Of a stretch of DNA of 64,000 bases, positions 11,172 to 23,300 are shown in pieces. The notes below the pieces were generated by a model. The model was not told the origin of the DNA. It saw nothing but the letters and a program-made list of their open reading frames with translations, and did not search any database. Every line of letters starts with the position of its first letter. The stretch's first letter is position 1. The stretch is taken from assembly GCA_035771175.1 (NCBI GenBank), contig CM069593.1:45231054-45295053 (forward strand). Direction: 5' to 3'. Position numbers and translations under genes: made by a program. This DNA comes from Paratinospora sagittata. Lineage: Eukaryota; Streptophyta; Magnoliopsida; Ranunculales; Menispermaceae.

Positions 11172-11326
11172 ACGAGTACTTAGATTTTGAAAAATTGGTT
11201 TTGGTCTTTAATAGAAGCAGAGGAATCTATTTTTCACCTGTTTTCTCCTTTGGATATAACACAGACAGGGTCTTGACGGGCCAAAGAGAGAGTGCCGACG
11301 TAAGACAAAGAGGTCTGTAAGTATCC

Positions 11327-12985
11327 ATGGAACCCTTTGGTGATAGTCCCCCTTCATCTTCTACGTCCGACCCTAGTCCGATTTTTAAATCTTCCTCTTT
11401 TAATTTTTCAAGTCTTCCTGAGTCATGTATTAGACAAGCTTCGAAAATTGATGATTTAGTCGAAGTAACTCATATCCCTGCAGATAGTAAAGTTTCTGAA
11501 ACTATACCTCCTTTGTTAAATCCCTACTGGTTGTTTACAAAAAAGTCTCAGTCGTTTTCTACGTCTGTAAAAAAGTTAATTAGTCGAAAGAGTCCTCCTA
11601 TTAAGGAATACATCCAAAGCACTGCACTTACTCACTGTACCCTTGAGGCTACCCAGCAAGAACAATATGTAACCCTTGAGTTTGAACCTTCGTTCATCCG
11701 TCATTGGTTGGCTAATGGATATACTCATATCCATATGGGAGCTATTCGTTTAGTTCTCTCTTACCATGGTCGTGGCGACCTACCCATGACCGCCAGGATT
11801 GCTCTGCTTGATACAAATCTCCTTTCATATGAACATGCTTGTATTGGAACAGTTATCACTACTCTTAGTCATGGATCTATGATATTCACGATCACTCCAG
11901 ACTTCAACGTTTGCCTCAGTGATCCTACCTTATCTGCAAGGTTTAAGGTCCAGATCCAATTTTCTGGTGTTCAACATCGACAGGATAGTATTATTGCTAC
12001 TCTTCATCATCAAATGGCTTTTCGCCTTCAAGATCATGCTATCCACTTACGAACACAGAAACCTACAGGTACCATAATGGCCTTTGTTAATGATAATGAT
12101 GTTCCTACACTTATACAGATTCCCAAGCAGATTCCTCAGAAAACCCTTCGTGAGATGTTACCTCTAACATGGTTCACCAATTATGAGCATTTCCTCAAAC
12201 GCTCTGAACCAGTTACGAGTACCCTCTGTCCTCTCATGAAGACACAAGCTGATGGTGCTGTTAAGATTACTTTCGGTTCTCTCCAGCTGTCCACTGACAG
12301 TTTACCTGTTCATCACTCCATGATGATTCAGCCGGTTATATTTGGATCTCCTCAGCAACTTCCTGATAGTTTGCCTGTCTGTCATTCTCTGAGGATTCAA
12401 CCTATTTCTACACATGAACCAACTGAAGATCCTCCGCTCCATTCTTTTCAACCTGATGGTTCAGTTTTATATCATTCTCATGTTGATGGACACTTTATAT
12501 GGGATGTTGATCCCTCCATGTGCAAACCTGGTTGTACATGTCAAGATGATTATGACGAAGACACTTGGATGGATAAATATGATCCTTCATATAATTCTCC
12601 TGAAGTTTATCATGGCTATGACACTGATGATCCGTTCTCCGATGATATGCATGTTTATGACGGATATACCACTGCCGATGCCATGGAATTTTATCAATAT
12701 GAAGAATCCTATCTCCAAGCCCAGAAGCGGAAAAATCACAAAATTCCTCCAACTTCTTGCCGTCCTGCTCTTCCGTATAATCAAGCGCCTCCTGCTCCAC
12801 CAGCAGCTCCTCTGGTTCCTCCTTGTTATCCCATTGGATCTTATGATCAGGATTTCCCTCCTCTACAACGAGTAACAGATCGGGATATAAAATCAGAAAT
12901 AACTGCATTAGATGTACGTTCAGCAATAATCTGGTTGGACATCCATGCTGCCCAAGAAATAAGCTTGGAACGCCATTGTTCATAA
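11327..12985 (+). CDS. endogenous caulimovirid-like movement protein / polyprotein N-part
   Basis: An open frame of 552 codons. Residues about 100-260 have the layout of the pararetrovirus (30K-type) movement protein domain: an RIALLD motif with the expected Asp, a following GT-x-I-TTL-x-HG segment, a TPDFNVCL segment, and a closing HHQMAFRLQDH block. Such proteins open plasmodesmata for cell-to-cell spread. Residues about 300-500 are low-complexity with two similar GSxQQLxDSLPV-type repeats, a Cys/Asp/Tyr-rich part and a Pro-rich part ending at FPPLQRVTD. Homology ends near 12877, where the sequence flips; the last 35 codons are antisense of the neighbouring fragment. It is an old integrated copy in host DNA. 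No reverse transcriptase or capsid zinc finger is seen on this strand. Confidence 0.75.
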   Translation: MEPFGDSPPSSSTSDPSPIFKSSSFNFSSLPESCIRQASKIDDLVEVTHIPADSKVSETIPPLLNPYWLFTKKSQSFSTSVKKLISRKSPPIKEYIQSTALTHCTLEATQQEQYVTLEFEPSFIRHWLANGYTHIHMGAIRLVLSYHGRGDLPMTARIALLDTNLLSYEHACIGTVITTLSHGSMIFTITPDFNVCLSDPTLSARFKVQIQFSGVQHRQDSIIATLHHQMAFRLQDHAIHLRTQKPTGTIMAFVNDNDVPTLIQIPKQIPQKTLREMLPLTWFTNYEHFLKRSEPVTSTLCPLMKTQADGAVKITFGSLQLSTDSLPVHHSMMIQPVIFGSPQQLPDSLPVCHSLRIQPISTHEPTEDPPLHSFQPDGSVLYHSHVDGHFIWDVDPSMCKPGCTCQDDYDEDTWMDKYDPSYNSPEVYHGYDTDDPFSDDMHVYDGYTTADAMEFYQYEESYLQAQKRKNHKIPPTSCRPALPYNQAPPAPPAAPLVPPCYPIGSYDQDFPPLQRVTDRDIKSEITALDVRSAIIWLDIHAAQEISLERHCS

Positions 12986-13887
12986 GGGACATCATCAAGA
13001 GAAAACCAAGGACCAGTTCCATTGCGACTGAAAAATTGCTGAGGATTAGGAGTCTGATCTTGTACTGGAGGTTGATTAGCTGGATCATGCATATCCATTT
13101 CTTCATCATAAGCTTGGGGTTGAGTTTGAGATGAAGAAGGATCATGAGCCATATGAATCTGATTGAGTGCAGATATATCCATCAGATAAGATTCAGATAT
13201 GTCAGAGTTAGCTGGATCTGAAGAAATATCAGTAAGATTATCGGATTCAGAATTAGAGGATCCCAAAGAGAGGGAGTCAAAGTGATCAAGATCAGTGATA
13301 GGAGCAACATAATTAAGATCATCATAAGGGATAATAGGGTGACTCGGAGGAGGTTGAGTCTGTGGAGGCTGAAGAGGTACAATAGGAGGAACAGCTACGG
13401 AAGGAGTTTGGACAACGGATGTATACATAGGTTCATGAGGTAAATCAAAAGGAGAAGATGGCATGGGTGCCTTTCCTTTATCACCAAACATTGGTCTAGG
13501 ACCTCTAGAACGCGGAGGTGTACCAATTGGGGCTTGTGGTAAGGTAACGACGGGGGGAGTAGAGAAAGGGATGACCGGTGGCTTAGGAGCAGGAGATTGA
13601 CTAGCCAAGATAAGTGTATTTAATAAGACAGAATTACGATCATTCTTAGGTACAGGTGGTGGTAAGAATGAGTAAGGAGACTGAGTAGGTTGAGAGGGGA
13701 ATGATGATCTAATAAGAGACATGGGATAAGCTTCAGGGAACACTGGAGGTGTTGGTGGTTGAAATCTTTGGAGATCAGTCATGACATAAGACAATTGTTC
13801 TTTTAGTTGTCTGATCTCATGTTCAGCAGCATCAAAACTTGGACCAGTGATATTATTTTGTATATAATATCGAAGAAGAGTATCCAA
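12847..13887 (-). pseudogene. endogenous caulimovirid-like capsid-region fragment, inverted
   Basis: A minus-strand frame of 346 codons from its first Met, open without a start to about 14010. It begins with a Gln/Leu-rich coiled-coil-like stretch, has a long Pro-rich linker (about residues 45-190) and an acidic Ser/Asp-rich part, then a segment with GPWFSLDDVPYEQW followed by SWAAWMSNQI and VISDFISRS, resembling the start of a gag/capsid domain. The frame then crosses the junction near 12877 into antisense of the movement-protein ORF, adding a nonsense tail. The natural position of this segment is probably downstream of the movement-protein part in the same polyprotein, so it has been inverted. 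Capsid core, protease, RT and RNase H are absent. Confidence 0.55.
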
Positions 13888-14010
13888 ATCTTGTATCTTT
13901 GTCTGAAGTTCAGTATAATATTTTTGACTGATAGCAGCTTGGATATCTGTATTTTGAACAAGACTGGCCGTTGTTGTAGTAAGATTAGTAAGATGCTGAT
14001 GGTCTTTACT

Positions 14011-14321
14011 ATATGGTTGTATAATTATGATTTTAAGTTTTTGATTTATATGTTAATTTAGAATTTATATATGATAAATTTGTTAGAATGAACTTGTTTA
14101 AGCTTTATAGGTTATAAATATATTAAATTATTTAACTCATTTATTAAATATGCCATGTTTGAGTTTACATATAATAACACATTATTTAAACGTATCGTAA
14201 TTAAATTTATAATATATTTTATTATATACAATTACGATACGACTAATTATGTTACGGTAACACGAATTGCCGTTTCTTCTCTACCGAGTCGACTCAGGCG
14301 AATCTGTCCCACAATCGGCCA
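14011..14321. promoter_or_regulatory. upstream region of the ankyrin gene
   Basis: AT-rich up to about 14270 (with the GATACGACTAATTATG block noted above), then a less AT-rich stretch directly before the start codon. The promoter of the plus-strand ankyrin gene must lie in or near this interval; no specific element is assigned. Confidence 0.35.
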
Positions 14322-17300
14322 ATGAAAGCAAACGAGGTACTCCGAAAAAACCAGCAAGAGCGGGAGAAAATGGGAGAGGATGAGCAATTGAGCAACGCCC
14401 AACAGCCTTCAGAAGCGACTACAGATAACGAAATCGAGGCCTTGATCGACGTACCAACCCGTTTCACCTTTATCTCTCTCTGATTCTCTTTCATTTTCTG
14501 GTGAGTTTCTTGAACTAGGGTTTTATTCTTTTGATGTTTACTTTGTTTTTGATTTGTCGAAACCAGGCGGCTAGGTACGATGACATTGAAGATGTTGTGA
14601 GATTAGCATCTACCGGTGTGTCTCTTGATTCTAAGGATTCTCAAGGCCGAACAGGTTTGTGGCTTATTCTCATCACTTGCACTCTCTTGTATATGCTTTA
14701 GTTGATTCGGGTCTGTTTGCAAGTTACGATTTTAGAGACAAAGTTAATTTTGATCTAACCATTCTTCTACTCCAGACTTCTGTTTCTTAAGATGATCCAA
14801 CTTGTCTACTGTGAAAATATCACAATACTCCTCCTCTCTATCTATGTATGTAAGAGATGCTATCCAAGATTGAGAGACCCTGGTGGTGACAGTGTCACAT
14901 CACACTCTTCATAAATTTATGCCTTAATTTCTTTCTCCATTAGCTGCCTTGAGTTTTTTTTTTTGGTAAAAGTTAATATTTGGAAAGTGTGTTGTAATGA
15001 AGCCACATGTTTTTGAAATGAAAATGTTTGGTACGAGAGCAATTGAGATGTGGTGGAGAAGTTTGAAACATGGTTGCCTTTATTGAATTGTACTATTTAT
15101 TTAACAGGGGGAAGGTGATGTAAATCAAGGTACTGTTCATGTCATGTATTCTTAATTCCTATGCCAATGAATGCGGTAAAAGGATGAAGAGATCAATATT
15201 AAGATTTTTGCCGAGAGGCGAGTGAGGCAAATCTAAAAATAATGTTATAATTGGAGAAAATGTATAGTTCCTTTGGGGAGTGGACATGTTTCTAGAAATT
15301 AAGATGATGATGATGATGGTCGTGGTTTTGCTAGCAGATGGTTGTGCCAAATTGGAGTGAATTGTGTGGCATTTACCGTTGAGTGGGTTGAGTTAGACAT
15401 GGATGCTCTAAAGAATGGTGGACTCTCTTGTCCTTGGCTCCTTATGATATGGAGGTCTCAGAGGAACTAAAGCTTGTTGGAGAAATTTTAAATAATATTT
15501 ATTATGCAAAAAACTTCATGAGGTTGCACATTGTATTTATTCTATATAGGGGACCAAGAGGAATTTGCAGCATTTTTTTTATTGTTGAGCATAGATACTA
15601 AACTGATTTTTTTTTTCTTTTTCTTTTTCCCACCATTCAGCTTGTTATCACCTTGAATTGTGTTTTTCTTTAGTTGGTCGGCCAAACATGTGGATCATCA
15701 TGTTTTGTGTGTGCCATTACTTGCCATTACTTTCATGTGCATTTGGCATCTGAGACATGATATATGCTCTTGTTCACTGAAATGAGTATTCATCTTTGTG
15801 AATCTATGTGTGGTTTGGGATTGAGAGTTTTGCTCGTAACTGTTTTTCAGCGCTTCACATGGCTGCTGGAAATGGGCATCTTGACATTGTAGAGTATCTT
15901 ATGTGTTTTTCTTTAGTTGGTCGGCCAAACATGTGGATCATCATGTTTTGTGTGTGCCATTACTTGCCATTACTTTCATGTGCATTTGGCATCTGAGACA
16001 TGATATATGCTCTTGTTCACTGAAATGAGTATTCATCTTTGTGAATCTATGTGTGGTTTGGGATTGAGAGTTTTGCTCGTAACTGTTTTTCAGCGCTTCA
16101 CATGGCTGCTGGAAATGGGCATCTTGACATTGTAGAGTATCTTATCAGAAATGGAGCGGTGAGTGGACATACAGGAATTACTTCTATTGCACTGTGGCTG
16201 CATACCTCAATTAATTGATTCCTATGATAAAATGAATATTGAAGTGTAGTGTGAAGAAGTTATCATTTATATTTAAGTATGTTCTTAGTTTTATTTGGTT
16301 TTTTAATTCTTAGGTTTTATGTGTGACTCTGGTTTTTAAGTATTAGTAATTTAGTATTCTTTGCGTTTAAATTGTTGTCGTCTTTATTGTATGCCTGATA
16401 CATCAAGTGTTGGATGTTGGACATATATTGATATTTGCAATGTCTGTTCTTAAGACTTATTAGGATGATGCTCCTTATTGCGTGTTATTTGATTTTACAC
16501 CATTTTCAGTGCTTGGAAATCAATCTCCCTTCTCATTATTATTTCTACTCAACAACTCTTTGTTCATGTTTTAAGTCTTGGTCAAGGTAAGTTGTGTCCA
16601 CATTCTACTAAAATGTGTTTTTTCTAAGTTACTCTCAAGTCTCTCATATTCAAAAAGGTTGTAAGTGTGTGTCCTATCTCACACATTACTTTGCTGGTGT
16701 TGATCTTAAATTTTTTGAGTCCACCTCTTTTTTTTTTTTTTCAAGAAGAAATTAAGAATGTGTTAATAATAAAAATCATATTATATCACTCAACTAAACT
16801 CACCAAAGCCTTTTTCCAACTACATGATGTCAATTACATGAATTCGCTTCCTTCACTCGGCTCTCTCTAGGGCTAAGTTGCAATTTATAGAAATCCTAGC
16901 TCTTTGCGTGGTTAAGTCGATCCATGTCGTAGTTGATTTGACAAAGTAATACGTTAGTTGCCTGCTACCTAATGTAATCCTCTTTTGTTATTCAAGTTTG
17001 GAACCGATTGTATATAAAGGTATGCAAATTATGCTCAACATATGTAGAGTTAAAAAAGTATGTTATATACATTAGGAGAATAAGATATCATTCAAGATTA
17101 CAATGATCCTACTACATGGCATATTTGACCAATCCTTTGACGTCTCAAACAACCCTAAGCTTTTAGGTTTAGCTTCCACACGGTATCATAAAGCCGCTTT
17201 GTACTTGATGTATCCCATAAGGAGCCCGCATCTGAATTGACCTCTTCAAATATCCTTTTATTTCACTCTCCCTAAATTGTCCACTTGAGGGACAATATTT

Positions 17301-20300
17301 CTACATGTCAGCTCTTCCTAATAAATGAAGATCCTCCATGGGGGGATGAACTAATATGCCTTTAACAATGGAAACGTTTGTTGGAATTTCCATATCTCTA
17401 AACTCCTTTTCCCATGTGCTTTTTTTTTTTTCTTTTTTTTTGTTTCTACGGTGCACAAAAATATGATCAATGGTTTCCTTAAGGTTTTTACATAACAAGC
17501 ACCTTTGAGGGGAGAGAGTATAGAATGGTTCCCTTATTTACATTCTATTGCTAGTATTAATTTTGAAGTGAGCCACTAACCAACCAAACACTCGAACTTA
17601 GGAGGGGCCTAAGTATAAAAAACATAAAAAATATATTTTAATTCAGGGGCCTCCTTGCCATTGAATAACATAGAAAATATAAATAGCATTAACAAGAAAA
17701 GTAAGGAAAACATAAACGTAAAAAAAACCAACATAAAAATAAAAATATAAAACAATAAATAAAAATACAAAGAAATAAAAAGAAAAGAAAAATACAGCGA
17801 CAAGAAATGGATCAAAGTGTTATTTTCATTCAGGGGCCTCCTTGCCAGCAAAGAGACCCATTTTCCAAGAGCCTTCTTGCAATTATAATTGCTAAAGGCC
17901 CTATTCCCATGAGGAAGTTGAAGTTTCCTATGAGAAACTTGGAGTGAGTATGAAAATGATGTGGGGAGGGGGGTTTTATAGGACTAAACAAAAGGAGGGG
18001 GAGAAGCCCCTCTAGTCTCTTCCTATAAAACCCCCCCTCCCCCACACCTCTTCATTTTTTATCTTACCTTTTTTGATTCCAAAAGTGGATTGATAGCACT
18101 AAGTGCCCTTTAGAAGGAAACACTGAAAATAATTTTTATATTTTGTTGTGTAATATAAATATAGAATGTACATAAAGGAAATTGTTTATACATATGTATA
18201 TTATAACCATATGTATATTATAACCATATGTACGATTATGAATAAATCTCGCATACAAAAACACAATTACTAAGTGTCAACTCTCATCTCATATTACTTA
18301 TATATAACTATGAAATATAAAAAAAAAAACTCATAATAATATACATACAAGAATTGCTAAAAAATTTGGTGTTAACTAAGGATTACATTATATACTTTGA
18401 CATCATTAGTAAATGTTTTTTCAGGGCCCAAATTAAATTAAAGAGTATGTGTATAATACACCCATCCTTTTACTTAGTTAATATGTCTGTTTTCAAGGCC
18501 TTTTTGGTCTTTTTCTTGTAAATCCCTCCGTAATATCATGTCTTCCCAATCCCATTATTCCCGATTCCCACTAGCCCCTATCATTTGGCATTCGAAGACA
18601 CCCTCTAAGGTTAAAGTTTTTGCATGGACTCTGGCTCACAAACGTCTTAACACAATGGACGTAATGCAAAGAAAGCTTACCACCAATTGTATTTCTCCAC
18701 ATTGTTGTTTGTTTTGTATGCAGGATGGTGAATCGATGGACCACATCTTTCTTTCTTGTCCTTACGCTCAGAGTTTATGGGAGCGGTGGGTGTCCTTCTC
18801 AGGGAATACATTTCAACGCCCTATTACCTCAGAGGATTGTTTCTCTTTGCCACAAAGCACTCTAGTTTCTAGTGTTGTCAACGAAGCAGCTACGATCGCT
18901 TCTCTTGCCACGCTGTGGTTGCTTTGGTTGGAAAGAAATGAGAGTGTTTCATGGCCGCTTTAGAGAGGTGGGTCTGCTGTGGGAATCTATAAAACTTATA
19001 GGCAGCTCTTGGGCATTCTCAACCAATTTGGCGGATGGTGTTTCTCTATCGGATTGGGTGGGAGATTGGGGTAGATGTTTGTTTTGCCTCTAGCGTATGA
19101 TGTATCAGTCGGGTGCTTTACTTGGTCAGTTTTAGTGGGCTTGCTAAGCGGGACAGATGGTTATGTTTTTATTTTGCACTGCTAGTGCTTTCTGCTGAAA
19201 AATAAACAAAATAAAAACACCAAAATATAACGTGGTTCGGCTCTATAGCCTACGTCCACGGGAGAAAAGAGGAGTATTTTTTATTCTTGCTTGATGTCTT
19301 AATGGAGAGACACCATATATATAGACATATAGGACTATGTACACATATAACTATAATTACAATTTTAGTAATTGTTATATAAAACGACTTACTAAAATTA
19401 TCATCTTTCCTTAAAGGAAATAAATCCGTAAGGGAAATAAATCCTTAAAGGAAACAAATCTCACAGATTTTGTTCTTCTCCACAACACTCCCCCTCAAGC
19501 TAGTGAATAAAGGTTTACCATTCCCAGCTTGGACACATTTGCTTGAAATGCAGTATGGTTTAACCCTTTAGTGAGCATATCGGTGAGCTGATTATTGGTA
19601 GACACATATGGAGTACAGATTAACCCACTATCAAGCTTCTCTTTAATAAAGTGTCTATCAATCTCTATATGCTTGGTTCGATCATGTTGAATTGGGTTAT
19701 GGGCAATGCTAATTGCAGATTTATTGTCACAATAGAATCTCATAGGGCCATTCCAGTGTATCTTCAAATCTATCAAAATTATCTGCAACCATAATAGCTT
19801 ACAAACCCCTTGTGCCATTGCTCGGAATTCTGCTTCAGCACTAGATCTGGCCACTACATTCTGCTTTTTACTTCACCATGTCACCAAATTCCCACCAAGA
19901 AACGTACAATATCCAGTAGTTGATCTTCTGTCAATTACTGAACCAGCATAGTCTGAATCAGCATATGCTTCAAGAACCATTCCTGTGTGTCGTTTAAATA
20001 AGATGTCCTGTCCTGGAGTTCCTTTAAGATACTGTAAAACGCGATTAGCTACTTGCAAATGAATATCTTTAGGGTTGTGCATGAACTGACTTATTACACT
20101 TACTGCATATGCAATATCAGGTCTTGTGTGAGAGAGATAGATGAGTCTTCCTACTAGTCTTTAATACATCTCCTTATTAACAGTCAGTGCTTCTTCAACT
20201 TCTCCAAGCTTGTGATTAAGATCAATAGGAGTATTTATTGGTTTGCATGCTAGCTTCCCTGTTTCTTTAAGAAGGTCTGTAATGTACTTTTGTTGAGAGA

Positions 20301-23300
20301 TAAAGATTCCCTGTTTAGAGTGTGCCACTTCAATCCCTAGGAAGTATTTCAATCTCCCAAGTTCCTTGATCTCAAATTCCTCGGTCAAACACCGCTTCAA
20401 ATTTTGTCTCTCGTTCTCATTGTTTCCTGTCATGATGATGTCATCAACATACACTAATAGAGTTGTAACTCCCCCTGAAGTCGAGTGCTTAATAAACAGA
20501 GTGTGATCTCCTTGGCTTTGTCTATATCCCATATTTGTCATTACTTTGGCAAACCGACCAAACCATGCCCTCGGAGATTGTTTAAGTCCATACAGGGCCT
20601 TTTTTAATTTGCACACTTTATCAGTGGTGCCAAATCCTGGAGGCACTTCCATATAGATTTCTTCTTCTAAATCCCCATGTAAAAATGCATTATTTACATC
20701 AAATTGTTGCAGATCCCAATCATAATTAGCTGCCAATGACAAAAGAAGTCTCACTGTATTCATTTTTGCAATTGGAGCAAATGTCTCTTGATAGTCCACA
20801 CCATATGTCTGAGTATATCCTTTGGCTACCAATCTTGCCTTGTAGCGCTCTAGGGACCCATCTGCTTTGTATTTTACTATATAAACCCATTTGCATCCCA
20901 CAGGTTTCTTTCCTGGAGCCAAGGCTACCAACTCCCATGTTGTATTTTTCTCCAAGGCTTCCATTTCCACATTCATAGCTTGTTTCCAATTTGTATTAGA
21001 TAAAGCCTCAGATAATGATGTTAGGAGTCTGAATATTGTCAGGCTGGTAAGGAAACTCTTATGGGTTGGTGAGAACTTCTCAAAGGATACAACATGAGAT
21101 AGTGGATACAAGGGATGTTTAGTGCATTCCCTTGTTCCTTTTCTAATGGCAATGGGAAGGGAATTGTTAGGTTCAGAGGCTAGAAGATCATTGTTAGTTT
21201 CAGGAACGAATGAAATTTGTAAGGAGGGTTCAGGATTTGTTACCTCATTTTCAGGGATTGGTTCAGATTCTTGAACTTGCATCGGTTCAGGAGTTGCAAC
21301 TTTATTCCTTGAGTACATTTGTCCAGTCATTCGATTCTTAGGTTCGTCAATGGGGACAGAGGGTGTAGGAGATTCAGGTTTGGTTTGTTGGAGGGTAAAG
21401 GGGTCAAAAAGATCAAAAGGGTTATCAAGGGAGTTCCGATCCTTATCTTCCATGATGACATTCTCCCCCGGAAGAGGAGGAGTGGAAAAATAGGGCTCAG
21501 GTTCACAGAAAGTGACATCGGCTGAGACAAAGAATTTCTTTGATGGCGGATTATAGCATTTATATCCCTTTTGAGTGGAAGAGTAGTATCAGATAAAAAC
21601 ATACTTAAGAGCTATGGGGTCCAACTTTCTCCTGTTGGGTTGGTGAACATGGACAAATGAAACACACCCAAATATTTTAGGTATAAGATTATTGGAGATT
21701 TTAAGCTTAGGATAAAATTGACATAGCTTTTCCATAGGACTTTTGAAATCAAGGGTCCGGGATGGTAGGCAGTTAATAAGATGTGTTGCAGTAAGGACAA
21801 CTTCCCTCCAATAAGACTTAGGCATATTATTTTGAAATAAAAAGGCTCGGGTTGTATCAAGCAGGTGACCGTTTTTTCTTTCAGCAACTTCATTTTGTTG
21901 TGGGGTGTGAACACAGGATGATTCATGAAGGATCCCCTCGGTGTGGAAGTAATTGGCCAATGTTTGATTAAAATAGTCTCTAGCATTGTCATATCGAAAT
22001 CTCTTGATTTTAGCACCAAACTGGGTGTGTATCATGTTATGGAAGGTAGGGAGAACAAAGCTCACATCGGATTTTTGTTTCAATAAGAATATCCACGAGA
22101 CTCGAGTACAATCATCAATGAAGGACACAAACCATCGCGCTCCAGAAACATTAGGTATTGGAGAGGGACCCCAAATATCACTATGAATGAGATCAAAAGG
22201 ATCTGAACTTCTGTCATTACTAAGTGGAAAAGATATATGCTTGTGTTTCGCAAGTTCACACACTTCACAATGAAAATCTTCAACATTCAGAGATTTAAAC
22301 AAAAAAGGAAACATGATTCTAAGAGATCGAAAAGAAGGATGGCCAAGGCGGCGATGATGGAGCCATAGCTTTTCTTTATTGGAAAATTTGTGCTCAGAGA
22401 GAAATGAAGTGGTACTCTGGATAGGATGTACTGGTATCTCAAGGTAATACAACCTGTTCTGTTCCTTAGCATGTCCAATCATCGTCCCCAAGTCCTGGTC
22501 CTGAAATGCACAGTAAGTAGGGAAGAATGTTGCATTACAACTCAGATCATGGGTCAGTTTCTTAATAGAGAGATAAGATTAGTAGATAGTTTAGGAACAT
22601 GAAGAACATTTCTGAGTGTAAGGGTGGGGCTGATGTGAACATTACCTATACCAGCAACTGTGGTTAAGGATCCATCAGCTGTGGCTATTTTCCGACTACT
22701 AGGGCATGGGTTGTAGGTATGAAATATATTGGAGAAATTGGTCATGCGATCAGTAGCACCAGAATCTATAATCCAAGAGTTAGCAAAAGGCTTATTCGAG
22801 ACGTTAAATCCAATAGAGATAGGAAAGTTACTTGAATGGGCCAATGAACAGGTACCTGAGGATTTGTTCAGTGTGCCAAGCAAAGATTTCAATCTTTCAA
22901 TATCGTCTTGGCTGAACCCTTCTGCAACTGTTTGTTTAGTAGACAAATGTGTTTGTCCACTGGTCTTCTGTTGTCCTCCTTTGTAGCCCCATAGATTGTC
23001 CCTATTGTCTCGAATTGGGACCTTTGATGATTCAGCGCACGGAGTGCGTGTCTTCTGATCATTTCCCCGATTGACAATCATAGCTGAGCCTTCCATCTTC
23101 TGAGGGGTGAGCATAACATTTCTTCTGCTTTCTTCAGTTCGGATAGCTGAGATAGTCTCATTTAGAGTTGACAACTCTTTACTGAGAGTCTGAACTCTCA
23201 CTTGATCAAACTCTGCATTGAGGCCAGCCAAGAAGTCATAGACCCGATCCTTCTCAATATAGTTCTTTAAAATTACAGCATCTGCAGGGCATTTAGTCTC

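Noticed and set aside
12414..12875. Second plus frame and minus frames inside the movement-protein ORF
   Set aside because: Shadows of the main frame, with Met/Ile/Leu-rich nonsense composition.
20726..22286. Alternative frames inside copia 1
   Set aside because: Shadows of pol; no motifs.
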